DNA of 64,000 bases from Pontederia crassipes (Eukaryota; Streptophyta; Magnoliopsida; Commelinales; Pontederiaceae): contig CM060194.1 of the NCBI GenBank assembly GCA_030549335.1, positions 36,535,171 through 36,599,170 of the forward strand, read 5' to 3'. Position 1 is the stretch's first letter; the number at the start of each line of letters is the position of its first letter. This document shows positions 47,601 to 60,989 of the stretch, piece after piece. The notes beneath the pieces were generated by a model. The model made no database searches, was not told the DNA's origin, and saw only the letters and a list, made by a program, of their open reading frames with translations. The translations under genes were made by a program, and so were the position numbers.

Positions 47601-49704
47601 CTTCGATTAGATCATCCAAATAATCTTAACTTGCCAAAATTAAGAGAAACATATTTACAAATGAGACTTACTATTTCTCGAAGATTACTACAATTCTAAG
47701 AATGAGTTATCGAGATGGCTCATTCGTGAAATCATTTGGGGATCTTTTATAGACTCTGATATGGTTATCGGAGTTCATTTGGATTCATTTTATGCCAGAA
47801 TTAACCATTGGTGTTTGCAAATTCTAATGATTGATCAATGCTCTCTTAACTAATTCCATGATCAATCGACCAAAATATATATCCATTATGAAGAATTTGA
47901 CTATTAGAATTCATATCTCAATTGTTGCCTCGATTCATAACACATCCCATCTTAAAAAATGTTGGTCAATGGATGCATTGTTCGTCGATCCATCAACTGA
48001 AATATTTATGATTCACTCTGCAAATCCAAATATCAATTGAATTGAACTATTCTATGGATCAGGCTCAACCAATTAGCACTTTTGAAATCTTAGCCTTTGT
48101 TCTTGATCCGATAGACAACACTTGCCCGATCGATCACTTAGGTTGAGGTATCGACCCTATGTTGAAATTGTTGTTTTTAACTTTTAAGTGTTTGAAAATT
48201 CATGTCCAAATCAATCCACTAGAAGTCAAGGTTATAAAAACATAATGCAAGATAATTAACATGAATTTTAGTTCATATGACTATCTTTATGATATTTCAT
48301 TTTTTTTAGCAATCACCATAGTACATATTGTTACCATTGAACATAAAAATAAAACATAGACTTTATGTTCAAATAGTAATACTAGTGATGATATTTTTAT
48401 ATTGCTTTTGACATCTATAAATAATTTGTTTATATTATTAGAAAGTATTTAACCCTAAAAAAGAAATAGAAAATCTTGAAGAATGATTTTAATAGTTTAG
48501 AAAGTGCCTTTCAATTTTTGAAAATAAAAAATGTTTCTTTCTCTTGTGCATCTTGTGACTGAGACGTTAAAAATGCACATTAGACTATTTTAGTTAAAAT
48601 TTTAAAAGCGAAAATGGTACACATATTTGAGAATGAAAATTTGAAAAACAAAAACAATTCACCTTCTTCTACTATCAAAACTTGTGAATATTTGAAATAG
48701 AAAAATAAAAATGATTATGTTACCTGATGAGTTAGTAAAGAAAAATATTTATTTGCAAAATAATTATATGATAAATTTTTTTTATATTTTAAAGAATCAT
48801 AATGATGTTCAAAAAATCTATTAGCAATACCAAAGATCCTGTGAAGTTTAATTTTCATGTATAAAAAAGGAAAATTAGTTTGAGAAAAAAGTTTAAAATT
48901 CATGTAAATGCATTTGAAATATTTTATTCTTTAATATATAAACATCTCATAATTATTTTTAAAAAAATGTAATATTCTTGTGACCACTTTTTAACCGAAC
49001 ATTTTTATATATTTCATAATGACATTTTGAAATTTAAGTATGTCTATAACCATTCCATGAAACCATGTATCATTTGTCAGTTTCATATTTTTTATGGGCA
49101 TTTTGCCTAGAATGCAAAGCATGAAATTTATGTGGGTTACAAAAGAAACTATAATGTGTGGATTATATGTGCATAAATTCAATCATAGCTAATATATGTA
49201 GACAACTATGGCCTATATTTTCAAAACTTAATTGTTATTGTTTGCCCGTCTTTTATTCATATCATCACAACAAACTCACATTCTTCAATTTATGCATTTG
49301 AATGATATTTAGGCAAATTGATCTTGCTTTTATATTTAATTAAATTAACTTGAAAAAGGATCTTGAGGAGTAGACTTTACATCCTTGCATTTCAGTAGTC
49401 AACGTATTGTCAAAGAAAAATATAAAATATGAGAATGTGAAAAATCATCTCACCTAATCCTTGAGAATATTCGACTCTTTTAGGTCTCAAAGGAAACGTG
49501 ACAAGATTGGGGTAAAGATATATGAAGTACCAAAACCTTAAGGGAGGAGAGTCCCCATTTTGGGAGATTATGGTGGTTGCCATTTTAGGAGGAGAAAGAA
49601 GGTTGAAGAAGGAGATGTTGTGGTTAGTTTAGACTTTGGATGGTTGGTTTAATCAACTTGGCAATTTTATTTAAGCTTTAATGATATTATGGTTTTGACT
49701 TTGG
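44646..49704. other. AT-rich intergenic DNA with faint LTR-like debris
   Basis: No gene recognised. A GTCGGGTCGGGTT-type patch lies at 44930-45060 and a TATG/TG microsatellite at about 46875-46932. Around 47330-47500 the text ACGAAGAGGGGTAATGAATT, then TTATCATGGTTCAACTC, resembles the start of common plant LTRs; no partner was seen. Confidence 0.4.
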
Positions 49705-49713
49705 TTTTATTTA

Positions 49714-50133
49714 GGGTTAATTTCATAAACATTCCCTGAAATATGGAGACTTTTCGCGTCTAACCCTGAAGTATGAACTTACCGTATGACATCCCTATAT
49801 TTTATCATGAATTCCACTTAGTTTCTTTCGTCATATTCTATTAACTTTCTTGTTATTTTTTTATTTTTATATTTATGATAAGACTAAAATGTCCTCCCAT
49901 GATTTTGAATTTTCATCAGTTTGAACGAAGCACAAAAAGAAAGACGTTCATTTCAAATCATGGAAGGGAATTTTAGTATTTTCATAAATAGTAAAAAATA
50001 AAAAATAATAGAAAAAATAATAGAATTTGGTAGAAGGACCTAAGGGAAATCATGATAAAATTTAGGGAAGTCATAGTTTAGGGTTAAACGTAAAAAATCG
50101 CTATTGTTCAAGGAAACTTTATGAAATTAACCC
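49714..50133. mobile_element. Mutator-type MITE with 9-bp target duplication
   Basis: A 420-bp non-coding element. The ends form an inverted repeat, GGGTTAATTTCATAAA followed by TTCC(C/T)TGAA, with its complement at the right end (TTCA, AGGAAA, then TTTATGAAATTAACCC). It is bounded by a perfect 9-bp duplication, TTTTATTTA (49705-49713 and 50134-50142). A 9-bp duplication is the hallmark of the Mutator superfamily. The terminal sequence is of a type I remember as common in plant genomes. Confidence 0.88.
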
Positions 50134-50142
50134 TTTTATTTA

Positions 50143-50949
50143 TTGTTCTTTGTTCTATTAAGTGGTGCCTCAGTTTTTTAGTTGTTCTAAATGGTTTGAG
50201 TTCAACTCATGAGGTTTCTATGTCATTCACATGAGCTTGAGCTTGTGTGTTGTGGGAGATTTCTATTATGGATGCATCTTGAGAGATAGGACACTTGATA
50301 ATGGGGTGATGGTAATAATATTCTTACCTTTGATAATTTTCATAATTTCATACGAGAAGGGATTGTTCCTCATGATTTACTTGTCTTGGACACTGAGAAG
50401 CTAATAGAGAGAACTTTATGTGCTTGAGCTTGAAAGGGAAGCTAAACTTTACGTTCTAAAGGGAGGCTAGTAACATCAAGGAACTAATCATTCTCATATT
50501 TGACACTAATGTAGCTTATTTGCATGAAATGAATGTAGAAACTTTGATTCTTGATTTTGATAAGAACATTCATTTGTTAATTATTTTGAGAGATTGAGAT
50601 ATCCTCATTGCATTCTTCCTATCTATATTGTTAGCTAGTCATCGCCTTGAGAGAGGGTTAATTTGTTAGGACATAATCTTAGAGATCAATCTCTTTTGAT
50701 AGCATTTACATATGTTGAGTTTCTTAGAATCATGTTGTTGTGAACACCGTCAGAGAGGTGGTGAATCTGATTGTTAAGTATCGTGTAAGAGTTTATGAGA
50801 AGAGACCCGAGAGGAATTACTTTTTCTAATGTTGATCTAAGTTACGATAGTAATTAAACAAACTCCTCTAGTGATATTGTTGTAACAAGAATTTAGTAAA
50901 ATTCATATTGAATGTTGATGTGTAGACACATGACAAATGACTGCATTCA
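50143..50949. other. AT-rich stretch before copia C
   Basis: No gene recognised. It may contain the worn 5' end of the copia element that follows, but no LTR pair was found. Confidence 0.4.
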
Positions 50950-53830
50950 ATGCATGCGAATGTAGCAAAATTAGTTTCAAGCCTTGGCTCCTACTCGGAA
51001 TGGTTTCCAGACACTAAAGCAACACACCATGTAAACTCCAAACTTAGCCTCATGTATGACTTTACCAATAACTCATATTGGCACTTCTCAAATTTCTCAA
51101 CTCTCCTTCCAAAAATTTATACGTGTGATGTTTTACAAGTGCATGCCATCACCAAAAGGTTACTTTCTATTAACCGTTTCACTAAAGCCAATTCTTGCTT
51201 TTTTCAAATTTTATCCTAACCATTTTGTGGTGAAGGATCTTCGCACATGGCAACCACTTCTCAAAGGACCAACCACTGATGGCCTATATAGTTTGAAAGC
51301 ATCATCATCATCAACTCCTGCTGTTTTCCTAGCACTTGGGCCTCTTCTACATGCTGGCATGCAAGATTTGTACATCCTTCTATGCACACAGTCCATTCAA
51401 TTCTCAGAAAACATTGTCTGCCCTTTTTTTCTACAACATCCAATAAATGTTTAGCTTGTTTCTTTGGAAAGTTTACAAAGTTGAATTTAGCAGCACCTCA
51501 CCACTACAATTGGTCTTTGAAGACATTTGGGGGCCTTCTCCACATCCTTCCTCCGATGGCCATCGTTACTTTTGTCATGTTTGTTGATGATTTTAGCAAG
51601 TATTTTTGGTTTTATCCTTTGAAAAAATAATTAGATGTAATCCTTCTTTTCAAACGTTTCATTTATTTGTAGAGGACTCAAAACTTAAGTGAGTTCAAAG
51701 CTCTCTTCACTTATTGTGAACAACATGGCATGTTACATTGCTTTTATGTTCCTTATTCACATGAACAGAATGGAAGTGTTTAAGAAAAATTCGACACATT
51801 GTTGATTTTGACTTAACTCTACTCGCTCACGCAGTTGTACCTTCTCTCTTCTGGCATTACGTTCTTCATACAAATACTTAATTAATCTTCTGCCTTCATC
51901 AATTATTAATAAAAAAAATTCCCACATGAATTACTTTACCATACCACACCCGCATATGACTTCCTGCACACTTTTGGTTGTGTTGCTTTTCCACATCTTC
52001 GACCACAATCATCATAAGTTTCAGTTTCATTCCACATGTGCATTTTTCTTGGTTATCCATGCAACCATCATTATTATCGATGTTATGACCCATTCACTAA
52101 TTGCATCTACAATGTACGTCATGTGCATTTTGATTAATCCAACTTTCCCTTCCACGACCTTCAACACACCTCAGCCTTCCACACCCTAGCTTTCCATTCC
52201 AACAATGTGTCATTTACCCACTAAACCTCAAAATCAACAACCTCGCACCTCCAATATCCATCACATCTCCTCCTCCCATGAACCTTTGGCCAAGAAAACT
52301 CATCAACTACAAACTTCTAACCACTCAAAAATGTCAAGCACTTCATGCAACCATTTCCACTATTGAAACCATCGCCTACATGTTTCAAAGAAGCTCAAAA
52401 AAACCATGAGTGAGATCATGCAATGTTAGAGGAATTACCTATACTTTCCTCAAATAAAACATGGACATTTGTTCCTAAATCATATGATATGAACATTTTA
52501 GGCTGCAAATGGGTATTCTGTAAAAAATTATTGACCCGGTGGCTCACATGATAGATGCAAGGCATGGCTTGTTGCCAAAGATTATCACTAGCAAGAAGGA
52601 TTAGATTACCATCATATTTTCAATCCAGTTGTTCGTCCAACAACCATTAGACTCCTTTCTTTCTCTCATTCTACATGAGAAATGGTTGCTTCCTCAACTT
52701 GATGTGGGCAATGCATTTCTACATGGTGATCTCATAGAAAAAGTTCATATGTTGCAGCCACCTGGATTTATTGATCCTGAGACTCCACATCGTGTTTGTT
52801 TGCTGCATGTCATTATGTCATCTTAAACAGGCTCCTTGAATGTGGATAATCAAAGTTACAATATGCTCTCGAGCAATTTGGTTTTAGTCCTTCTTGCAAT
52901 ATCTTTTGGTTAGTAATTTATTCCTAGAGAAAAGAAAAGGCATATCTTTTGGTTTACGTTCATGGCATTCTTGTCACATGCTCATCCTAGGTTGGTTGAA
53001 CGTGTTACAACACATCTGCAATAATGTTTCAACATTCATGACATGGGATTTCCTTGTTATTTTTGGGTATTGACTGTTGCTGCAAAAGGTTGACTTACAC
53101 AGAAGAAGTATGAAGCCAAACTTGTTCAAGCTCCTCTTGCAACTTCAACAAAATTGTCTACTATTGTATCTAAGCCTTTCACATACAACTTTATCACCAA
53201 ATAGTGGGTGCATTACAATACCTTGGGCTCATCAAACTAGATTTGGCTTTTTTCCGTCAACCAAGTCCCCCAGTTCATGCACGCTCCAACAGAAGCACAT
53301 TGGCAAGTTGTCAAATGGATATTGTGTTAACTTCCTCACACTATCAAACTTAGACTGCTATTAGCATAAACTATTTCTCCATCCCTTCAAATATTCTTTG
53401 ATGCATATTGGGCAGCTTGTGTTGATGATTGAAAATCAATAAGCGGCTATGCAATGTATCATAGTCTAAATTTAATTTCTTGGTCAGCCAAAACACAGAG
53501 TATAAAGCTTGAGGAACTATAGAGAACTATACCCCCCAATTCATTAAATTTGCTAGGAAGTACACCAGTCGTATCAAATAATGAACTATAAACTGCTATT
53601 AGCATAAACTATTTCTCCATCCCTTCAAATATTCTTTGATGCAGATTGGGCAGCTTGTGTTGATGATTGAAAATCAATAAGCGGCTATGCAATGTATCAT
53701 AGTCTAAATTTAATTTCTTGGTCAGCCAAAACACAGAGTATAAAGCTTGAGGAACTATAGAGAACTATACCCCCCAATTCATTAAATTTGCTAGGAAGTG
53801 CACCAGTCGTATCAAATAATGAACTATAGA
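50950..53830 (+). mobile_element. Ty1/copia retrotransposon C, broken remnant
   Basis: Plus-strand copia remnants in order: protease-side/pre-integrase (50950-51400, SEWFPDTKATHHV, then DGLYSLKASSSS), integrase (51440-51830, FVMFVDDFSKYFWFYPLKK, then YSHEQNGSV), reverse transcriptase (52440-52830, LGCKWVF, then LPQLDVGNAFLHGDL) and an RNase H trace (53400-53520). Many breaks. No LTR pair was recognised, so the limits are those of the coding traces. Confidence 0.8.
53353..53830. repeat. 239-bp recent tandem duplication
   Basis: Copies 53353-53591 and 53592-53830 both start ACTGCTATTAGCATAAACTA. By eye they differ at only about two positions (TGCATATTGGG/TGCAGATTGGG and AGTACACC/AGTGCACC). The duplicated part covers the RNase H trace of copia C. 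Confidence 0.95.
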
Positions 53831-55739
53831 GTAGAGTTGTCAATCCCATGAGGAACTAGTTAAATCTAATATATTTCTATAATATACTAGGATAAGTAAT
53901 GGTGTTGTGATAGTGAAGAAAATTAAATAACAAAAATATAAAAAGTTGATGTTGAGCTTTAGGATTATGAATGATTAAAAATAATGATTAACTTGTCTGC
54001 ACAATAATGATGAATGATAACAATGATAAATAGCTTCAGTTCTTAAATGAATTAAGGTTACTTAAATTATTGATCTCTATCCTGAGTAAATCAAACTATC
54101 TTAACTTTTACGATACCACAAACACTGAGTTAATCTTCAATTAAGCAAGATGTTAAAATGCATTAAGTTATAAGTCCTTAACTAACAGTTATCCTCGTTG
54201 GATAAAAATTAATAGACTATGAGTTACTATACTTTGCATTATGATTGCTTCAACTTCAAGTTAAAAATCAATTTACTAAGGATTATTAAATCCTAAAATC
54301 AATTGCTCCACACCTGATATTCTCATCTCAATAATAATCTGAGTAAAAACATTAAGCACAACAATCATAATAAAAAAAATCAAAATAACTATATTAGTTC
54401 AAATCTAAATAATGGTTCATGCAATTTTCTTGAAATAATAAAAATTTCTATTACAAAATTAATTAAGCATGAAAATTATGAGTAAAGAGCATCCAAATAA
54501 TAATTAGATGACAGAATTCATAGCCTCCAATAATCTCTGAATTGCTGTAGAGTACACGCATTGAGTTATTTTATAGTGTCTTCCAAACTAATACAAAAAA
54601 ACTTGAAATTCGTCATCTACAATGTATCACAACTCCCAGATCTCAAGCACTATTTTTCTATCATAAAAGTCATTTATTTGTAGTCCTCAGGTGCCATAAG
54701 TATTTTCGTAGAGTTTCAGTTTGTTTGAAAAACATTTTATGTGAAAATAAGACAAATTTGAATTAAACTCTTGTTGAACTTTAAAACCATTCAAACTTAT
54801 TTAAATCTGAATAAATATATGTCCAAATGATCCCTGAGACTTATAATAAAATTTGAAATTGATATGCAATTAAAATTCCTAAGAAACGTCGAAGGAATCT
54901 CAAATTTCTACTTTGTAACGGCCCATAACATCTTCATAACAGCCCAAATATACTTCTCATGATCCGTAAAGTTATGTTTTCACGGCTCATATCATTCTGA
55001 CCATGGCCTATTACTCGGACAAGTTTGTAACACAAAACTAAGTATTTGACAAACCGTTACGGGTCTATCACAAGTGTCATTTTATCCAGTGGATTCGTGT
55101 CTCTTTTCTCTTGCTTTTTCTATAATAAAATACAAAAGTTGGATATATTTTAATTTTTTTAAAAATTAAAGTAAATAAGTGCATAAATTGATGCATACTG
55201 TATAAAAATAAAATTAAAATAAATACAAACTCCCCAATGCTTAGATACCTGCTTGTTCTAAAGTAAGTTCAAGGCAAAACTCTAACCAAGATGGTTAATC
55301 ATTGCTTCCACCTTGTCAATCAACTACTTTTCTTTGCACGACATTTTATACATCATCACCAAAGTATCTCTCACTACTCCAATTTCCCAGCTTCATAGAA
55401 TTTTTGAATATTAGATAAACTCTTTCAAGTTCAGCTCTATGCAAGAAAATATACAGTCTATCAAATAACAGTCTCAATGTTCAAAACATAAGTGCATATT
55501 GTGGTTATGCATTTTTTTCTTTAAAACTTTTAATTTTTATTCTCTTTTCTTCTTTTGATTTTGTCCTTTGATATTCACTCTATATTATGCAAGATGGTCT
55601 GCTTTCAACCGATGAATCGCAGAGCAGTTGCCCTTAGGTTACCAAGCAAGAATCCCCTATAAATCAAATCATTCAGACACACCAAGATTCCGGATAAAAC
55701 ATTTATATCCCCTATAGATTATAGATCTAAACATTTATA
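53831..55739. other. AT-rich non-coding repeat debris
   Basis: No gene. The TAGAGTTGTCAATCCCATGA start and the later CTCCCCAATGCTTAGATACC read like non-coding parts of plant LTR elements, but no ends or partner copy were found. Confidence 0.35.
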
Positions 55740-57599
55740 AAAAAATCATAAGTTGAAAGTGACCAATCATGAACATTGCTAAGAGTCTCCTCCTCGGTGG
55801 CGTCAACACTAATTGTCAAAGGGAGGGGGGATTCCACCGTCAACAAAATACAACCAACAAGATGCAAAATGCAAGGATTTCAAAAGAAGGAAGGAAAGAC
55901 ACCGAGTGGCAGGTGGTGACCCGCCGGCACACCATCCACCATCAGCAACACAGCCATATGAAAGACAATAGAGGGATTCAATGCTACCACTGTAGAAGCT
56001 GGGGTCTCATCCAATATCAGCATCAACACATTTACAAAATAGCATAAAGACGATTTTGGAGATCAACGTGCCATGGAGCCCCGTGATCCTTCACAACCTT
56101 GAGGCCGTAGATAACTGTATGGTTGGCTATGTGAGGAAGACCCCCATGCCCACCATAGACATCATCTACACAACAATTTTAGATATGCTGCCTGAAGAGA
56201 CAACCCTTCACATATCCCCTCTCTTACACCTTTGTTATCATATGGAGTTCTTTAAGGCTGGCAATGGAGAAGTTGTACAATACAACAATCACACTTACAA
56301 ACCGAGAAGACATAAGTTTTCGCAAGTTGGTGGAGGAAGGTAGAAGTAGAGACGCATAAAAAAAGACCACCACAATTGATAGCTTTGGACTTCTGCTACA
56401 CCTCTGGTGCATGGAAACAATCACAACGATTACTTCATCATTTGCGACCATTACAAAGCATCTTTTCCATTGTTGGACAGAGGAGGCTGATGATGTCATG
56501 CTAGCCTTAGTGTATTTCTCTTCCAGCTATTTTTTCGTCTCCATTATTTTGAAGGTTACTTTAATCATGGAATTGTGATTTCATTTTTTGGTGGCAGCGT
56601 GAATAGTGGGATCATGATTGCATCATTTCTGCGAAAAATGAGTTGATTTGTTGCCTGAACATGTTAGCCTCTCTTCTCTGACGCCGGCCCTGCTTGGTCG
56701 ACCACTTCTCTCTATGCTTGGTCGACCACTTCTCTCTAGGATCGCCGCAAGTGCTCCTGTTTGATGGCAACCTTGTAAATAAAACCTCTGACCACTTTTA
56801 CTTTTGCCGGTATCCTGGAGGGACAACAATCGATGCCCGCACCACTTGCAGAGAAACAAGAAAGGAAAGGATGTGTTGCCAGATGAAAACACAATCCCAC
56901 TATTATTGCATCCTCCAATAAAAAACCAGATGGAGGAGAAATATAATGAGGATAGCATGATGTCATTATCATCATTTGTAGGATCGGCTGGAAAGGAAAG
57001 TAAGGAAAGAGAAAAAAAAAGGAAAGGAGGTAGTGCTTGTATATAACACGTATGGAGATATATCTGACACATTAGAAGAAGGATCATAGGTGTCCACTCC
57101 ACCTACATGTGGATTCACCAAGAGAAGACTGTGATACCTACATCACTTCCCTTTCAAACAACAATGAAGTCTTTCAACACTGAACCTTGGAACAAAAGCA
57201 TCACTGGAAATGCAAATAAACATGATAGAGATTTCAAAGGAGCTGTCCACTAGAATTGAGGGGTCTCCATATGTGTTTTTACAATCCATTTCAAGGCGAG
57301 AGGAGGACAACAATCCTACATGGATCACAGAGATTGACAAAGCCTAAGAGATGGACATGGTAGCAAGGGCAATACATGTCAAGAGAAGACCGGGACCTCC
57401 AAGGACAACACAACAAGAGCCACGGAGAATTCTCACAAGATCAAGGTCGGCTGGTGCCAATACAATTTCTAGAACGTGCAAGGATTGGGCAGTGGAGACC
57501 ATTGGGTGACACTTGGAAGATATCTGACCAAATGGAAGCCAGACTTGTTACTTCTATAGGAAACAAATCTTGCCTCATGCAACTAGCACACATGGCGAC

Positions 57600-58090
57600 T
57601 GATAGGTGGCAACTTCCTATCTTCCTTCGGAGCTTTGGATGTTGATGGAAATTTTGGTAGATGTTTAATTGGCTGGCGTGAGGATGAGTTTGAGCTCCTA
57701 GATGAATGGAAGGGAAACTTGACAATATCAGTTATATTATCCCAAAGGATGGACAACCTGAGATTTCTAATCTCCTGCATCTATGGCCCATTCACAGAAG
57801 AAAGACGTCGCGACATGTGGGAAGAACTACAACTAAGACTTCACTTTAATGATATTCCATGGTTACTCGGAGGAGACATTAATGTCACTTTGGAGGTCGA
57901 TGATCGTCCCGCAATAAGGATTGATAGAGACACGAGAACATAGGAGTTTAGAGACTTCATAAATGAACATGGTTTAGCATATTACCCGACGCCAAATTGT
58001 AGATACACTTGGCGAAGTACAACATCTCCAAATGCAAAATCAAAGATGGACAGATTCTTTGGTTCAGTTGAATTGCTGGAGGCCTTTTCA
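57600..58090 (+). pseudogene. LINE endonuclease (EEP) domain
   Basis: The open stretch 57635-57943 reads GWREDEFELLDEWKGNL, then ISCIYGPFTEERR, then WLLGGDINVTLE, which matches the mid part of plant L1 apurinic-like endonucleases (the GGDxN block is catalytic). After a TAG at 57941-57943 the same frame continues with EFRDFINEHGLAYYPTPNC, YTWRS and SKMDRFFGS, the family's TWxN...LDRF end. The N-terminal catalytic part upstream is not clear. Inactive as it stands. Confidence 0.8.
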
Positions 58091-58739
58091 CCACCTAGTG
58101 TGAAGAGTTTAGAATAAGGCCTTTCTTAGACCACACTCCGATATAGTGGCAGTCACATGATGATTGAGAATTCGAAACATACTTCAAGTTTGAGAAAGCC
58201 TGATTAATGGAAGAAAGATTTAAGGCAATGGTGGCAGACCAATGGTATAAGGTTCCAGCGTCAAGTTCGGCGACTAGAACTCCATATGAAAGACTTAGTA
58301 AACTACGAGAATGCCTCTAACAGTATAAGAAGCAACTGAAGGCTAACAAGGAAAGCAAGAGGGGATTGCATCTGGCATCTTAGAGCTGGACCAACTTGAG
58401 GACAACAGAGACCTCATGACTTTGGAAGTATATATTCGGCAAAGATTTCAAGAGGACATCACTTTAGAGAACCGCAAAGGGGAAATCCAGTGGCGCCAAA
58501 GATCTAGACAACTCTGACTTATAGAAGGAGATTCAAACACAAGATTTTTTCATCAGTATGCGGTAAAACTATATTGACAAGATCCATGTTGGAGAAAATG
58601 AGATCTCAAGTAGAGATAATGAGGGAACAACCATTGCAAAATATTTTCATGATTTTACTCATAGGAGATCTCCTATGGTATGTTGTCACTGGATGAAGCT
58701 GGCCACTTGGTGAAACATTTTGTTGAAGAGGAAGTTACC

Positions 58740-59900
58740 AAGCTTTGTGAGACATTAATAGTGAAGGATCACTAGGACCAAATGGCTTTCCAATCTTTTT
58801 CTTTCGCGAATTCTGGACAGTTGTGGGATATGATGTTATGGTTACAATTCGGGAATTTGCTACATCAAATTCTAGGTTTGAGAGGATTAACTGAAAATTT
58901 TTCCTGTTTCTACTCGCAAAAAAGACATCTACAGAACGGATGGAAGACTTTTGACCTTTGGTGCTATCCAATGCTATTTATCTGCTAGTGGCGAGAGTCC
59001 TTGTAAATCAATTGCTCAAAGTTCTAAGTCTTCTAATACATCTTATCCAATCTGCCTTTATATTTGGCAGATCCATCACGGATGGATTCATAATGGCCTC
59101 TGAAATTATCTCTTTTTGAGACGCTCAGGTTGACATGGTTTTATGTGGAAAGTTGATTTTTCCAAAGCATATGATTCCTTGGACTGGTCTTATTTATGGA
59201 GCCCCCTTCATCGATGTGTATTTCCACTCCTCTGGATATCTTGGATGAAATGATGTGTCTGCACCATTTTTTTCTTTGTATTGATAAATGGAGGCCCAAT
59301 AGGTGGATGAATCCAACCCGAAAGAGGAATTCATCAAGGCTGTTCATTAGCTCTGATGTTGTTTGTTCATGTGGCGAATGTCCTTGCTAGATGTACTTTT
59401 CAGCATGTGCTGTTTGAGTCATTTCAGGATTCTCCCCAGATTTGACGCAAGGTACAATCATTCCAATATTGCAATATGTTGATGACACTCTCTATTTTAT
59501 AGAAGGGACAACTTAGGCAACAAGGACGATAACCATTATTATTAACATCTTAGGTGCTTTTTCTGGATTGCTCATCAATCACTCCAAATCATCATTCATT
59601 CCCTTTGGGATGGACGATGCGGATGCTACAACCTGCTCAAGGATGCTGAAGATAGCCATATGTAGTTTGCCAATATCATATTTGGGCCTCCCACTTAGTG
59701 ATGGTCGAATCCTAGCAAGGGACTCCTGTTATTGAACGGATTGAATGACGACTTGAATGCTGGCATTTTCGTTTATTGTCACAAGGGAGAAGATTGGTTT
59801 TAATTTGTTATGTGCTTTCTGCTATTCCCTTATATTTTATGTCAATATTTCGAATGCCACACGGGATTGTACAATGAATTGACTCACTTTGCCAGAGCTT
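58740..59900 (+). pseudogene. LINE reverse transcriptase domain
   Basis: Plant L1 RT motifs are spread over several frames: LGPNGFPIFFFREFW (about 58767-58815), KLIFPKHMIPWTG with the overlapping reading KAYDSLDWSYLWSPLHRCGF (about 59150-59225), GGPIGG and IQPERGIHQGCS (about 59290-59345), and the active-site box LQYVDDTLYF with its YVDD at 59475-59486. The switching of frames and several stops show the copy is dead, though the catalytic box is still readable. Confidence 0.82.
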
Positions 59901-60539
59901 TTTTTGGAGAAATCCAGGCAGTAGTGGAAGGAGCATGTATTTGGTTTCTTAGAGTGAGATTTGCTAACCTATTTCAGAGGGAGGACTAGGTGTTCGGGAT
60001 CTCAAGATTATGAATGATGCGTTACTTTCAAAATGGGTTGTTCGAATGATGGGACAAGTAAATGATGTTTGGCTCTCAATGATGAAGGTCTATTATGGGA
60101 GCACACTACCTTGGGAAATAAGGCAGCGGGTTCCGCAGGGTGCATCATCATTTCGGAGAAGTATCTTATCCGTCATACCACGCATGCAAAATTTTTTTGG
60201 AGTGACACTCGGAGTAGGAAGGGACTTTCATTTCTGGGAGGATCCGTGGCCAGCAAGAGAACCTCTTTGTGTCACTTTTCCAAGACTTTATGTCTTTGAA
60301 GAAGATCGACATGCAGTGGCTGCAACTTATTGGGAAGACAATTTATTATCTTCAGGTGTTTGGATCCCACACTTTTTGGCTCCCATCTATGATAAGAGGA
60401 TTTTCTCCTCCTTTTGGAACGTCTAGAGGGTTATCGCATAAATAACTCTAGAAAAGATACATGGGTATGGACAACAAGCATATTTTCAGTGTGAGGAAAG
60501 TGTCGGCTATTGATCAATGAAACTAGTGGAATGGAAGAT

Positions 60540-60680
60540 GAGTTACGCTTGGATTGTCGATTATTATGGCAACTGAAAGTTCCTTTAGAGGATATTGAGC
60601 ACCTATTTTTTGAATGCGATGTGGCAAGGGAGGTATGGCAATCATGGGGCGGCTTCTATGTAGATGTATACTTGTCAACA
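60540..60680 (+). pseudogene. LINE zf-RVT tail
   Basis: LLWQLKVPLEDIEHLFFECD followed by VAREVWQSWG is the zinc-binding tail found after RT in plant L1 elements (HxxxxC...VW). Confidence 0.85.
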
Positions 60681-60989
60681 ACTTTTGGGAAATCATTTAG
60701 AAGTGGAAGCAGTTCAGGAACCAATCAATATTATATATTCAGGCGTTGACATGCAATGTCATTGGCTTTCCTATGGTTCATATGGTGCTAATGAAATGGA
60801 TGCATTTTTAGGGGTGAAGGATGTTATGTTGAAAATATCTTATCTATGTCTAGATGCTTGATGAGAGATTGGGCAAGAGTGTAGTAATTATTATTTCAAC
60901 ATCTTGAAGTAACATTGTTATATTAATAAATATGGATGCGTGCACATGGCTCTCATCCTTTCCTACTTTCAAGAAAAAAACATTTATAC

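Larger units (their letters stand above)
55740..60980 (+). mobile_element. L1-like LINE, degraded
   Basis: A plus-strand non-LTR retrotransposon of about 5.2 kb. An ORF1-like part (55769-56047) has a zinc-knuckle start, QCYHCRSWG. Endonuclease lies at about 57600-58090, reverse transcriptase at about 58740-59900 and a zf-RVT tail at 60540-60680. The 3' end is a short A-rich tail at about 60973-60980. A candidate target duplication, AAAACATTTATA, occurs at 60977-60988 and 55696-55707, with a near copy at 55728-55739. The 5' limit is therefore uncertain by about 30 bp. Coding is interrupted by stops and frame changes. Confidence 0.82.

Noticed and set aside
56623-57102. Minus-strand frame of 159 aa
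   Set aside because: It lies antisense inside the LINE, has low complexity and resembles no protein family.
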